In this document: in pieces, positions 7,736-20,614 of the stretch
Layout of the letters: each line of letters opens with the position of its first letter
Numbering within the stretch: the stretch's first letter is position 1
DNA from: an uncultured Prevotellaceae bacterium
GTDB lineage: Bacteria; Bacteroidota; Bacteroidia; Bacteroidales; Bacteroidaceae
Assembly: GCA_902778535.1 (NCBI GenBank)
Contig: CACYYG010000010.1
Location: 30,297-94,296 of the forward strand
DNA length: 64,000 bases
Direction of reading: 5' to 3'
Program-made: the position numbers and the translations under genes
Notes under the pieces: model-generated
The model's database searches: none
Told to the model about the DNA's origin: nothing
The model's input: the letters and a program-made list of their open reading frames with translations, nothing else

Positions 7736-9196
7736 ATGAACGGAAAAATGAGTGAATTTGAGGTGATGGCTCCCGTGGGAAGCCGCGAGAGCCTTGCCGC
7801 CGCCATACAGGCAGGCGCCGACTCGGTGTACTTCGGCGTCGGGCGGCTGAACATGCGGGCCGGCTCGGCCTCGGCCTTCACGCTGGACGACCTGAAGGAG
7901 ATAGCCGACACGTGCCACAAGCACGGCATCAAAAGCTATCTCACGGTAAACACCATCATCTACGACGACGACATGGAGGAGATGCGCCAGACCCTCAGCG
8001 CAGCCTGCGAGGCCGGCATCAGCGCCATCATAGCAAGCGACATGGCGGTGTTGCAGGGATATCGGGGGGACGAAGGTACGGAGGTACGGGGGTACGAGAA
8101 TAGTTCTGAGGCTGAGGCTACGGGCTTGCAAGGTAATCTCGCACCTCCGTACCCCCGCACCCCCGCACCTCCGAAAACCACTCCAAAACTCCATCTCAGC
8201 ACCCAGCTCAACATCTCCAACACGGCAGCCCTTCGCTTCTATGCCCAGTTCGCCGACGTGGTGGTGCTGGCCAGAGAGCTGACGCTGGAGCAGGTGAAGC
8301 GCATACACGAGGCCATTGAGAGGGAGCATATCTGCGGCCCGTCGGGCAAGCCGGTAAGGATAGAGATGTTCTGCCACGGAGCACTCTGCATGGCCGTCAG
8401 CGGCAAGTGCTACATGAGCCTCGATGCTGCCAACCGCAGTGCCAACCGCGGACAGTGCATACAGGTGTGCCGCCGCTCGTACACCGTCACCGACAACGAG
8501 ACGGGACACCAATTGGAGATAGACAATAAATATGTGATGAGCCCGAAGGATCTGAAGACCATCCGCTTCATCGACCGCATGATGGACGCCGGCGTGAGAG
8601 TCTTTAAGATTGAGGGACGCGCGCGAGGCCCTGAGTACGTCTACCAGACGGTGAGCTGCTACAAGGAGGCCATCGCCTCGGTGCTCGAAGGCACGTTTAC
8701 CGAGGAGAAGAAAGACGAGTGGGACCGCAGGCTCAGCACGGTCTTCAACCGCGGCTTCTGGGACGGCTACTATCAGGGGCAGAAATTCGGCGAGTGGAAC
8801 AAGGGCTACGGCAACAACGCCACTGAGCAGAAAGTGTATGTGGGCCGCGCCACGAAATACTACAGTCGCATTGGCGTGGGCGAGTTCGCCGTCGAGGCCA
8901 CCACGTTCAAGGTGGGCGACAAACTGCTCGTCACCGGCCCCACCACCGGTGTAATGTATCTCACCGCCACCGAGATTCACGACCAGGACGGCCATCCTGT
9001 CAACGAAGCCCAGCAGGGCCGCCTCTGCGCCATCCCCGTCAGCGACAAGGTGCGGCCATCAGACAAACTGTTCAAGCTGGTAAGCCCACCCCCAACCCCT
9101 CCCAAGGGAGGGGAGTGCCTCACGGAATCCCATCTGCGTATGACGGCGCAGCCACTCCCCTCCCTTCAAGGGGAGGGGCAGGGGTGGGGTCTGTAA
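7736..9196 (+). CDS. Peptidase U32 family protein carrying two repeat-derived insertions
   Basis: Member of the U32 collagenase-like/RNA hydroxylation family (486 residues). The U32 signature is clear: EMFCHGALCMAVSGKC (about residue 210), followed by NRSANRGQCIQVCRR. Enzymes of this family include RlhA-type 23S rRNA hydroxylation factors and TrhP-type tRNA factors; which one this is cannot be told. Two stretches look foreign. Residues about 109-146, between ASDMAVLQ and LHLSTQLNISN, are encoded by a GC-rich hairpin element (8062-8174). The last ~37 residues are encoded by a second hairpin element (9085-9190), with the stop codon just past it. The core motifs on both sides remain in frame, so the protein is probably made, with an enlarged loop and an altered tail. 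Confidence 0.85.
   Translation: MNGKMSEFEVMAPVGSRESLAAAIQAGADSVYFGVGRLNMRAGSASAFTLDDLKEIADTCHKHGIKSYLTVNTIIYDDDMEEMRQTLSAACEAGISAIIASDMAVLQGYRGDEGTEVRGYENSSEAEATGLQGNLAPPYPRTPAPPKTTPKLHLSTQLNISNTAALRFYAQFADVVVLARELTLEQVKRIHEAIEREHICGPSGKPVRIEMFCHGALCMAVSGKCYMSLDAANRSANRGQCIQVCRRSYTVTDNETGHQLEIDNKYVMSPKDLKTIRFIDRMMDAGVRVFKIEGRARGPEYVYQTVSCYKEAIASVLEGTFTEEKKDEWDRRLSTVFNRGFWDGYYQGQKFGEWNKGYGNNATEQKVYVGRATKYYSRIGVGEFAVEATTFKVGDKLLVTGPTTGVMYLTATEIHDQDGHPVNEAQQGRLCAIPVSDKVRPSDKLFKLVSPPPTPPKGGECLTESHLRMTAQPLPSLQGEGQGWGL
8062..8174. repeat. GC-rich hairpin element inside the U32 peptidase gene
   Basis: Forty-base arms (8062-8101 and 8135-8174) pair with few mismatches around a 33-base loop. The arms are built from 8-bp units such as GGGGTACG and GAGGTACG, with inner ends GTACGAGAAT and AATCTCGCAC. 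The same family occurs between genes at 48058-48169. In this gene it is read through in frame. Confidence 0.9.
9085..9190. repeat. GC-rich hairpin element at the 3' end of the U32 gene
   Basis: Left arm 9085-9117 (CCCACCCCCAACCCC then TCCCAAGGGAGGGGAGTG) pairs with right arm 9153-9189 around a 35-base loop. Each arm also contains its own smaller palindrome (CCCTCCC AA GGGAGGG type). It supplies the final ~35 codons of the U32 protein and would also act as an mRNA 3' hairpin. Confidence 0.85.
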
Positions 9197-9270
9197 TATA
9201 AACCGTACCAAGTTGTTTTATTATTATCACTAAGAAAGAATCTTGGACAAACGAAACAACCATCATAGAA

Positions 9271-9633
9271 ATGGCAAAGAAAATCATTCTGGCAATAGTA
9301 GTCATCGCAGTGGTGGCATTTTTGTCCATCAGCGTCTATAAGGCATGGTTCGAGAAAACACCATGCGTCGTAGTGGAGAACGACGACGAAGAGGAAGAGG
9401 AGAAAGACAACTCTGGCAGCGGTCAGGAAGTGGTTGTGCCACCCTTACCGCCTGACAATACTGGCCAAATACAATATGTAACCTGTGACGCCTGCGGCGG
9501 AACAGGGAAATGTCTTAAATGTATTGATGGAATGATAGGAGATTTACCCTGCGCTTCGTGCTTTGGTTACGGCACCTGCCAAAAGTGCGGCGGTCTCAAA
9601 TATTTACCAAGTACCACAACCACAACACCATGA
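9271..9633 (+). CDS. Small membrane-anchored protein with DnaJ-like zinc finger
   Basis: Protein of 120 residues with an N-terminal membrane segment (about 5-23), an acidic linker (DDEEEEEKD) and a C-terminal cysteine-rich region. The cysteines form CDACGGTGKCLKC and CASCFGYGTCQKCGG, that is CxxCxGxG-type pairs like the zinc-binding centre of DnaJ. No J-domain is present. Its stop overlaps the start of sufE (ATGA at 9630-9633), so the two are translationally coupled. Function unknown; a zinc-binding or thiol-handling role at the membrane is inferred. Confidence 0.7.
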   Translation: MAKKIILAIVVIAVVAFLSISVYKAWFEKTPCVVVENDDEEEEEKDNSGSGQEVVVPPLPPDNTGQIQYVTCDACGGTGKCLKCIDGMIGDLPCASCFGYGTCQKCGGLKYLPSTTTTTP

Positions 9634-10046
9634 CAATAGAAGAAAGACAAGACGAGATTATCGAAGAGTTCACCGAACTGGATGACTGGATGGACAGATA
9701 CCAGCTGCTCATTGACATGGGCAGCGGAATGGAGCCGCTGGCTGAGGAGAAGAAGACGGAACAGAACCTCATCGACGGCTGCCAGAGCCGTGTGTGGCTG
9801 CACGCCAGCAAGAGCGACGACGGCACGCTGCACTTCGAGGCCGACAGCGATGCCCTCATCGTGAAGGGCATCATCAGCCTGCTCATCGGCATACTCGACG
9901 GCCAGACACCGCAGGACATTCTCAACGCCGACCTCTACTTCATCGACCGCATCGGCCTGCGCGAACACCTCTCGCCCACACGCAGCAACGGTCTTGTGGC
10001 TATGGTGAAGCGCATACACGACTATGCCTTAGCTTTTAAGAATTAA
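9630..10046 (+). CDS. sufE: SufE family cysteine desulfurase acceptor
   Basis: SufE accepts persulfide sulfur from the cysteine desulfurase SufS for Fe-S cluster assembly. This 138-residue protein has the family signature around the acceptor cysteine (LIDGCQSRVWL) and the usual start EEFTELDDWMDRYQLLIDMG. I place the start at ATG 9630 because it gives the normal family N-terminus and overlaps the previous stop by four bases. No sufS, sufB, sufC or sufD is adjacent. It heads a compact set with ruvB, coaD and ybeY. Confidence 0.92.
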   Translation: MTIEERQDEIIEEFTELDDWMDRYQLLIDMGSGMEPLAEEKKTEQNLIDGCQSRVWLHASKSDDGTLHFEADSDALIVKGIISLLIGILDGQTPQDILNADLYFIDRIGLREHLSPTRSNGLVAMVKRIHDYALAFKN

Positions 10047-10059
10047 GTATCAATAGTCA

Positions 10060-11097
10060 ATGGAAGATTTCGACATAAGGCAGGAACGGAATGCTCCCTC
10101 GCAGGGCGAGAAAGACTTTGAGAACGCCTTGCGTCCCCTTACCTTCAGCGACTTCGCAGGCCAAAAGAAGGTGGTGGACAACTTACACGTGTTTGTGGAG
10201 GCCGCCAAATATCGCGGCGAGCCCCTCGACCACACCCTGTTGCACGGCCCTCCCGGTCTGGGCAAGACAACGCTGAGCAACATCATCGCCAACGAGCTGG
10301 GCGTGGGCTTCAAGCTCACCAGCGGGCCCGTCTTAGACAAGCCCGGCGACCTGGCCGGCATCCTCACGTCGCTGGAACCGCGCGACGTGCTCTTCATCGA
10401 CGAGATTCACCGTCTGTCACCCGTCGTCGAGGAATATCTTTACTCGGCAATGGAGGACTACCGCATCGACATCATGATCGACAAAGGACCGTCGGCCCGA
10501 AGCATCCAGATAGACCTCAACCCCTTTACGCTGGTGGGCGCCACAACACGCAGCGGACTGCTGACGGCACCGCTCAGGGCACGCTTCGGCATCAACATGC
10601 ATCTGGAGTATTACGACCCTGAAACACTCTGCGGCATCGTGGAACGCTCGGCCCGACTGCTCGGCGTGCCCATCACGGAGGATGCTGCGCTGGAGATTGC
10701 AGGACGCTCGCGCGGCACACCACGTATCGCCAACTCGCTGCTGCGCCGCGTACGCGACTTCGCCCAGGTGAAAGGCAACGGCGGCATCGACACGGCCATT
10801 GCCCACATCGCACTGACGGCGCTGAATATCGACAAGTACGGCCTCGACGAGATTGACAACAAGATTCTGCTCACCATCATCGACAAGTTCAAGGGCGGTC
10901 CTGTGGGCATCACCACCATCGCCACCGCCATCGGCGAGGACAGCGGCACCGTGGAGGAGGTCTACGAGCCGTTCCTCATCATGGAGGGCTTTATCAAACG
11001 AACACCACGCGGCCGCATGGTCACCGAGCTGGCCTACCGACACTACGGCCGCAATCCCTACGGCGGCAACATCATGCAGCCAGACTTATTCGGATAA
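10060..11097 (+). CDS. ruvB: Holliday junction branch migration helicase RuvB
   Basis: RuvB is the AAA+ motor that works with RuvA to move Holliday junctions in recombination and repair. The 345-residue length is normal. Visible motifs are Walker [11 protein letters not shown], Walker [10 protein letters not shown], sensor 1 GATTRSGLL and the arginine-finger region APLRARFGI, followed by the winged-helix end ([18 protein letters not shown]). It starts 13 bases after sufE and ends three bases before coaD. Confidence 0.98.
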   Translation: MEDFDIRQERNAPSQGEKDFENALRPLTFSDFAGQKKVVDNLHVFVEAAKYRGEPLDHTLLHGPPGLGKTTLSNIIANELGVGFKLTSGPVLDKPGDLAGILTSLEPRDVLFIDEIHRLSPVVEEYLYSAMEDYRIDIMIDKGPSARSIQIDLNPFTLVGATTRSGLLTAPLRARFGINMHLEYYDPETLCGIVERSARLLGVPITEDAALEIAGRSRGTPRIANSLLRRVRDFAQVKGNGGIDTAIAHIALTALNIDKYGLDEIDNKILLTIIDKFKGGPVGITTIATAIGEDSGTVEEVYEPFLIMEGFIKRTPRGRMVTELAYRHYGRNPYGGNIMQPDLFG

Positions 11098-11100
11098 TAT

Positions 11101-11550
11101 ATGAAAACAGGCATTTTCGTCGGGAGTTTTAATCCCTTTACCGTAGGACACGACAGCATCGTGACCAGGGCTCTGCCGCTGTTCGACCGCCTCGTCATCG
11201 GCGTCGTCGGCCAGCAGGTGAACAAGCCCGGACAGCCGGCGGCCGAAGAGCGCGCCGAGGCCATCAGACGCATCTATGCCAACGAGCCACGCATCGAGGT
11301 GAAGCCCTACTACGGCCTGGCCGTCGATTTCGCACGCGAGGAGGGCGCACGTTTCATCGTCAAGGGCGTGCGCTCCGTCAAGGACTTCGAGTACGAGCGC
11401 GAGCAGGCCGACATCAACCGCCTCATCAGCAACGGCGAGATAGACACCATCCTGCTCTATGCTGAGCCGCACTTAGCCAGCATCAGCTCCTCGATGGTGC
11501 GGGAGCTGCAGCACTACGGTCAGGACATCACTCAATTTCTACCACTATGA
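11101..11550 (+). CDS. coaD: Phosphopantetheine adenylyltransferase
   Basis: CoaD transfers AMP from ATP to 4'-phosphopantetheine, the penultimate step of coenzyme A synthesis. The 149-residue protein has the nucleotidyltransferase motif GSFNPFTVGH at residues 7-16 and the ISSSMVREL motif near the C-terminus; KGVRSVKDFEYE is also characteristic. Its TGA overlaps the ATG of ybeY. Confidence 0.97.
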   Translation: MKTGIFVGSFNPFTVGHDSIVTRALPLFDRLVIGVVGQQVNKPGQPAAEERAEAIRRIYANEPRIEVKPYYGLAVDFAREEGARFIVKGVRSVKDFEYEREQADINRLISNGEIDTILLYAEPHLASISSSMVRELQHYGQDITQFLPL

Positions 11551-11960
11551 TTAGCTACAATACTGAAAACGTAAAGATGCCCGCCATCAGGAAGCGCGAC
11601 ACATCGGCCTGGATACGCCGTGTAGCCGCCTCTTACGGGAAGAAAGTGGGCGAAGTAGGCTACCTCTTCTGCGACGACGAGAAAATACTCGAAGTGAACC
11701 GCGAGTTCCTGAAGCACGACTACTACACCGACATCATCACCTTCGACTACTGCGAGGGTGACACGCTCAACGGCGACATTGTCATCTCGCTCGACACTGT
11801 GCGCAGCAACGCCCAGCAGTTAGGCAAAGACTACAGCGAAGAGCTGCACCGAGTCATCATTCACGGCATCCTCCACCTCTGCGGACAGAACGACAAGGCA
11901 CCAGGCGAAAGAGAACTGATGGAAGCCGCCGAGGACAAGGCCCTCGCCATGAGAGAATAG
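11547..11960 (+). CDS. ybeY: rRNA maturation endoribonuclease YbeY
   Basis: YbeY is a zinc-dependent single-strand RNase used in 16S rRNA 3'-end maturation and ribosome quality control. This 137-residue protein has the metal site HGILHLCGQND, in which the usual third histidine (GYDH in many bacteria) is replaced by Asp, plus the fold core DIITFDY and GDIVIS. The start overlaps the coaD stop (ATGA). It closes the cluster; a terminator follows at 12014-12046. Confidence 0.94.
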   Translation: MISYNTENVKMPAIRKRDTSAWIRRVAASYGKKVGEVGYLFCDDEKILEVNREFLKHDYYTDIITFDYCEGDTLNGDIVISLDTVRSNAQQLGKDYSEELHRVIIHGILHLCGQNDKAPGERELMEAAEDKALAMRE

Positions 11961-12013
11961 TTGTAAAGAAATGCAAAAAACAAGGCTGACACAAGTCAAA
12001 AACTTGCACAAAT

Positions 12014-12046
12014 GCCGCTGTGTGTGCACACAACGGCGTTTTTTTT
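12014..12046 (+). terminator. Rho-independent terminator after ybeY
   Basis: GCCGCTGTGTG (12014-12024) pairs with CACACAACGGC (12027-12037) with one mismatch, followed by a T run from 12039. It lies 54 bp after the ybeY stop and ahead of the acpP promoter. Confidence 0.85.
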
Positions 12047-12055
12047 ACGAAAAAA

Positions 12056-12087
12056 CTTGCCCAAGTGAAATTATTTATGTTACTTTG
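12056..12087 (+). promoter_or_regulatory. Promoter of the acpP-fabF-rnc operon
   Basis: CTTG (12056-12059), 20 bp, then TTACTTTG (12080-12087) followed by CAC. This is one base off the TTTG and one off the TAnnTTTG Bacteroidota consensus, at the same spacing as the stronger promoters in this window. The predicted leader is about 58 bases. Confidence 0.65.
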
Positions 12088-12151
12088 CACCCGATTTTGT
12101 AAATATCCCTTCAAGAGAAGGACATTATTAACACACTAAAATTGAAAAATC

Positions 12152-12388
12152 ATGTCAGAAATTGAAAGCAAAGTAAAGGCAATTATTGTAGACAAACTGG
12201 GTGTTGACGAGGCTGAGGTAAAGCCCGAAGCAAGTTTCACTAACGATCTGGGTGCAGACTCACTGGATACCGTTGAGCTCATCATGGAGTTCGAGAAGGA
12301 GTTCCAGATTTCCATCCCCGATGACAAGGCCGAGAAGATTGGCACCGTAGCCGACGCTATTGCCTATATTGAGGAGAATCAGAAATAA
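12152..12388 (+). CDS. acpP: Acyl carrier protein
   Basis: ACP carries growing acyl chains in type II fatty acid synthesis. The 78-residue acidic protein has the phosphopantetheine attachment motif [12 protein letters not shown] with Ser37. It is the first gene of an operon with fabF and rnc, an arrangement also common elsewhere in bacteria. Between it and fabF lies a long hairpin made of heptamer repeats (12402-12521). Confidence 0.98.
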   Translation: MSEIESKVKAIIVDKLGVDEAEVKPEASFTNDLGADSLDTVELIMEFEKEFQISIPDDKAEKIGTVADAIAYIEENQK

Positions 12389-12401
12389 TCAAATCACTCT
12401 G

Positions 12402-12521
12402 AATGAAGAATGAAGAATGAAGAATGAAGAATTTGCTGCCCAGTGCGGTAGCAAGTTCTTCATTCTTCTTTTTGCCATCGCAAGCAAAAGATTCTTCATT
12501 CTTCATTCTTCATTCTTCATT
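12402..12521 (+). repeat. Heptamer-repeat hairpin with a 31-bp perfect stem between acpP and fabF
   Basis: AATGAAG is repeated four times plus AAT at 12402-12432. The exact reverse complement lies at 12491-12521, separated by 58 bases. The stem ends six bases before the fabF ATG at 12528, so in RNA it would cover the ribosome-binding region. The loop contains a further CATTCTTC half-copy near 12460. Confidence 0.92.
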
Positions 12522-12527
12522 TAAGAT

Positions 12528-13783
12528 ATGGAATTAAAAAGAGTAGTAGTTACCGGACTCGGCGCAGTTACTCCTGTAGGCAACAATCCCGAAGAAACGT
12601 GGAAGAACCTCATTGACGGCGTGAGCGGCGCAGCACCTATTACACAATTCGACACCACCCTGTTTAAGACAAAGTTCGCGTGTGAGGTGAAGAACCTTAA
12701 CATCAACGATTATCTCGACCGTAAAGAGGCCCGCAAGATGGACCGCTACACACAGCTGGCTCTCATCGCCGCCAAGCAAGCCGTCGAAGACAGCCAGATG
12801 GATTTAGAGACCGTTGACAAGGATCGCATCGGCGTGGTCTACGGAGTAGGTATCGGTGGCATCAAGACTTTCGAGGAAGAGGTGAAATACTACGGCCAGC
12901 ACGAGGCTGACGGCCCAAAGTTCAACCCGTTCTTCATCCCGAAAATGATTGCCGACATTGCTGCCGGACAGATTAGCATCATGTACGGCTTCCACGGCCC
13001 CAACTACATCACGGCTTCCGCCTGTGCCTCTTCTTCCAACGCACTGGCTGATGCCTTTAACCTCATCCGCTTAGGCAAGGCCAATGCCATTCTGGCCGGT
13101 GGCGCCGAAGCTGCTATCTGTGCCTGCGGAGTGGGCGGCTTCAATGCTATGCACGCCCTGAGCACCCGCAACGACGAACCCGAGAAGGCTTCGCGCCCGT
13201 TCAGCGCCAGCCGCGACGGATTTATCATGGCCGAAGGTGCCGGCTGCCTCATTCTTGAGGAACTGGAGCACGCCAAGGCTCGCGGTGCTAAGATCTACGC
13301 CGAGATGGTGGGAGCCGGCATGAGCGCCGACGCACACCACATCACTGCCTCGCATCCCGAGGGCCTGGGTGCCAAGCTGGTGATGCAGAATGCTCTTGAG
13401 GATGCCAACTTGAAGCCCGAGGACATCGACTACATCAATGTGCACGGTACTTCAACGCACGTCGGCGACATCTCGGAGGCCAAGGCCATCAAGGAAGTGT
13501 TCGGCGACGCCGCCTTCAAGCTCAACATCTCTTCAACGAAGTCGATGACAGGTCACCTACTGGGTGCTGCCGGCGCCGTAGAGGCTATGGCCACCGTGCT
13601 GGCCGTGAAGAATGACATCGTACCGCCCACCATCAACCACGAGGAAGGCGACGACGACCCGGAGATTGACTACAATCTGAACTTCACGTTCAACAAGGCA
13701 CAGAAGCGCACCGTGCGCGCCGCACTAAGCAACACATTCGGCTTCGGCGGTCACAACGCCTGCGTGGTGTTCAAAAAGTACGA

Positions 13784-13787
<4 letters not shown>
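12528..13787 (+). CDS. fabF: 3-oxoacyl-ACP synthase II
   Basis: FabF condenses malonyl-ACP with acyl-ACP during chain elongation. The 419-residue protein carries the Cys-His-His triad: Cys166 in TASACASSS, His306 in NVHGTSTHVGD and His343 in SMTGHLLGAAG. The N-terminus RVVVTGLGAVTPVG is typical. Translation start lies against the 31-bp hairpin described above. Its TGA overlaps the rnc ATG. Confidence 0.98.
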
Positions 13788-17595
<3,808 letters not shown>

Positions 17596-17633
17596 CACGG
17601 ATTGACGGACTATTTACTCAAAGACAGAACACT

Positions 17634-20453
17634 ATGCGTCGCCTTATCTTATCACTTTTCTTCTACCATTTGACATTTAGCAGCGTAGCCGCGCAAGAGA
17701 CGGAACGGCTATACCTTTCAGGTCATGGCTGTGACGACATGGTGGAGTGGGACTTCAAATGCACCGACGGACGTAACAGCGGCGAGTGGACGAAGATTGG
17801 CGTGCCCTCGTGCTGGGAGCTGCAGGGCTTCGGCACTTACCAGTACGGGATGCGCTTCTACGGCAAAGCCAAACCAGAGGGCATCGCCGACGAGAAGGGG
17901 CTCTACAAGACCGAGTTTACACTGCCGCAGGAATGGCAGGGCCGTCAGATTCAGCTAGTCTTCGAGGCCGTCTTTACAGATGCCAACGTCACCATCAATG
18001 GGCGCAAGGCGGGCAAGGGCCTCTATCAGGGCGGTTTTACACGCCATACTATAGATGTCAGCGACCGTGTATTCTTCGGTTCTAAGAAGAACCGCTTAGA
18101 GGTGGAGGTGTCAAAGGAGAGCTCCAACGCACAGATAAACATGGCCGAACGCCGTGCCGACTATTGGAACTTCGGCGGCATCTGGCGCCCAGTGTTCGTT
18201 GTCAGCAAGCCCATGCAGAACATCAGTCGTGTGGCCATTGACGCCAGCATGGACGGCCGTTTCCAGGCCGATGTCTTCCTCAGCCGTGCCCTCCCCGCCT
18301 GTTCCTTATGTGTTGAGATTATCGACACAAACGGGAAAAAGTTTACCAGCCCCGACGTCACCGTCGCCAGTGACCATGCCCATCTCGACTTCATTGTAAA
18401 GAGTCCGAAGTTGTGGAATGCTGAGCAGCCCAACCTCTACACTGCCGTCTTCACTCTGAAGGACGCTCAGGGCAAGACGCTCCATGTAGAGCGCCAGCGC
18501 TTCGGTTTCAGGACAATAGAATACCGTCATAGCTACAATGGCGATGACGGCGACGGTGTCTTCATCAACGGACAGAAAGTCATCTTCAAGGGCGTCAACC
18601 GCCACTCGTTCCGCCCCGAGACAGGCCGCACGCTCTCGAAAGCAAAGAACATCGAGGACGTCAAGCTGATAAAGAGCATGAATATGAATGCCGTGCGCCT
18701 CTCTCATTACCCCGCCGACCCGGAGTTCCTTGATGCCTGCGACTCCCTCGGCCTTTACGTGGAGTGCGAGCTGCCAGGCTGGCACAATGCGCACGAGACC
18801 ATCGTCGGCACGCAGATAGCCGAAGAGATGGTGACGCGCGATGTCAACCACCCCAGCATCATCTTCTGGAGCAATGGCAATGAAGGCGGCTTCAACTACG
18901 AGCTGGAACCCGTCTTCACGAAGTTAGACCCGCAGCAGCGCGTCGTGCTCTATCCCTGGGCCAACCGCAACGGCTTCGAGACGAAGCACTACCGCTCGTG
19001 GGGCGAAACGGCTGAGTACATGCGTCAGAAGGAGATATTCATGCCCACCGAGTTCCTGCATGGCCTCTATGATGGCGGCCACGGGGCTGGACTCAAGGAC
19101 TACTGGCAGCTCATGCTGTCGAATCCCCGCTGCGCTGGCGGTTTCCTCTGGGACCTGATGGATCAGGCCGTACTGCGAACCGACCAGAACAGTATCCTTG
19201 ACCCCGTGGGCAATTTTGGTGCTGACGGCATTGTAGGCCCGCACATGGAGAAGGAAGGGTCTTATTATACAATTAAAGAAGTGTGGTCGCCCATCCAAAT
19301 AGATATTAGACACAAAGAGATAAAAGTAAGAAATGCCTACGACTTCATTAACTTGAAGGACTGCCGGCTACGTTATCGCTGGCTGGACCTACCCTTCTAC
19401 GGCGGAACAGACGAAAAGGTCGTGAGTAATGGCACAATGACATTGCCATCGGCAGAGCCGGGAGAAAGTGCCACCCTTCCTCTGCCAGAAGGTAACGGAG
19501 CCATGCTCGAGCTGACCGCTACCGACCCGCACGGTCAGGATATCATGTCATGGCGTTTCCTCAGACAAAACCAATATCCGACAGACTGGATCTTTGAGGC
19601 AGTTCAAACCAAGACCGAGAGCGACGAAGTGCTCACTGTGACGGCAGGCGCATCCCCTACCACTTACACTTTCTCGAAGAAAGACGGGCGCCTGCTACAG
19701 GTGAAGACCGCCAAGCACACCTATAGCCTCACTGGCGGCCCCCGCTTCGTGGCTGCCAAGCGTGCCGACCGTTCTGACGATGGTTTCTATAATCATGATG
19801 ACAAGGAGGCCTTCCAGAAAAAGACACGATATACGGAGTATAAAGATCAAGGTGCATTTGCAGGCTTTGAGCTAACCGGCGGCCAACTCACGGCCTGCTA
19901 TCGTCACGGCAGCCTCCAGACCGTCAAATGGAATTTCCTCGCTGATGGCAGCGCAGTGTTTCTGGCCGAGGCTGAGTTCAACGGCGTAGTCGACCTTATG
20001 GGCATCTGCTTCGACTACCCCGAGGACAAGGTGCAAGGCAAGCGCTGGGTGGGCCTCGGCCCTTACCGCGTGTGGCAGAACCGCATGGAAGGTCCACAGC
20101 ATGGCTATTACGAGACAGCCTACAACGACCCCATCCCTGGCGAGTCGTGGCAATACCCGGAGTTCAAGGGCTACTTCGCCGACGTGCAGTGGATGCAGTT
20201 GCAGACCTCCGAGGGTGCCATCGGCATCCTGCCGAGCCACGCTCACCAACACAATCCGTACATCGGCGTTTACACTCCTCGAGACGGTCGCGACCACCTG
20301 CTCTACGACCTGCCGCAGACGGGCATCGCACTGCTCAGTGTCATTCCCGCCGTGCGCAACAAAGTGAACACCACCGACCTCAACGGCCCGTCGGCGCAGC
20401 CACACTTCGTGCAGGGCAGCCACATCTATGAGGCATGGCTACGCTTTGAATAG
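17634..20453 (+). CDS. Secreted GH2-family glycoside hydrolase
   Basis: Second GH2 protein, 939 residues, with a signal peptide ending near SSVAAQ (about residue 22). The N-terminal beta-sandwich, the immunoglobulin-like domain and the TIM barrel (GVNRHSFRPETGR about residue 320) are all recognisable. Acid/base Glu417 lies in SNGNEGGF and the likely nucleophile Glu473 in MPTEFLHGLYDGG. A long C-terminal half contains further beta-sandwich domains. Substrate specificity (galactoside, glucuronide or other) cannot be read from sequence. It starts 38 bases after the previous GH2 gene and precedes the GH106 gene, which supports action on the same glycan. Confidence 0.85.
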   Translation: MRRLILSLFFYHLTFSSVAAQETERLYLSGHGCDDMVEWDFKCTDGRNSGEWTKIGVPSCWELQGFGTYQYGMRFYGKAKPEGIADEKGLYKTEFTLPQEWQGRQIQLVFEAVFTDANVTINGRKAGKGLYQGGFTRHTIDVSDRVFFGSKKNRLEVEVSKESSNAQINMAERRADYWNFGGIWRPVFVVSKPMQNISRVAIDASMDGRFQADVFLSRALPACSLCVEIIDTNGKKFTSPDVTVASDHAHLDFIVKSPKLWNAEQPNLYTAVFTLKDAQGKTLHVERQRFGFRTIEYRHSYNGDDGDGVFINGQKVIFKGVNRHSFRPETGRTLSKAKNIEDVKLIKSMNMNAVRLSHYPADPEFLDACDSLGLYVECELPGWHNAHETIVGTQIAEEMVTRDVNHPSIIFWSNGNEGGFNYELEPVFTKLDPQQRVVLYPWANRNGFETKHYRSWGETAEYMRQKEIFMPTEFLHGLYDGGHGAGLKDYWQLMLSNPRCAGGFLWDLMDQAVLRTDQNSILDPVGNFGADGIVGPHMEKEGSYYTIKEVWSPIQIDIRHKEIKVRNAYDFINLKDCRLRYRWLDLPFYGGTDEKVVSNGTMTLPSAEPGESATLPLPEGNGAMLELTATDPHGQDIMSWRFLRQNQYPTDWIFEAVQTKTESDEVLTVTAGASPTTYTFSKKDGRLLQVKTAKHTYSLTGGPRFVAAKRADRSDDGFYNHDDKEAFQKKTRYTEYKDQGAFAGFELTGGQLTACYRHGSLQTVKWNFLADGSAVFLAEAEFNGVVDLMGICFDYPEDKVQGKRWVGLGPYRVWQNRMEGPQHGYYETAYNDPIPGESWQYPEFKGYFADVQWMQLQTSEGAIGILPSHAHQHNPYIGVYTPRDGRDHLLYDLPQTGIALLSVIPAVRNKVNTTDLNGPSAQPHFVQGSHIYEAWLRFE

Positions 20454-20490
20454 CAGAAGCAGCAGAAAAAGACGAACATAGACACATTTC

Positions 20491-20576
20491 TTAAAACAAT
20501 GACATCGTTTTATCAATCACTGGCTTGGTTTTATCAATCATTGGCTTGGTTTTATCAGACAATGACATTGTTTTAA
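20491..20576. repeat. 21-bp-period repeat array between GH2 and GH106 genes
   Basis: GTTTTATCA (last copy GTTTTAAC) starts at 20507, 20528, 20549 and 20570, exactly 21 bp apart. The middle units read ATCAYTGGCTTG before each GTTTTATCA. The outer units are palindromic (ACAATG A CATTGT at the right end, with a one-mismatch version at the left). It lies in the 161-bp gap within the presumed operon, just upstream of the GH106 start. Confidence 0.85.
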
Positions 20577-20614
20577 CTTTTTCCATAAAAGACAACAAAT
20601 AATCGTAGCCACTT

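Noticed and set aside
7730-8995. 421-codon open frame on the minus strand opposite the U32 gene
   Set aside because: It mirrors the U32 coding frame, has no recognisable motifs and is low-complexity (Ala, Val, His, Leu). The plus-strand gene has clear family signatures.
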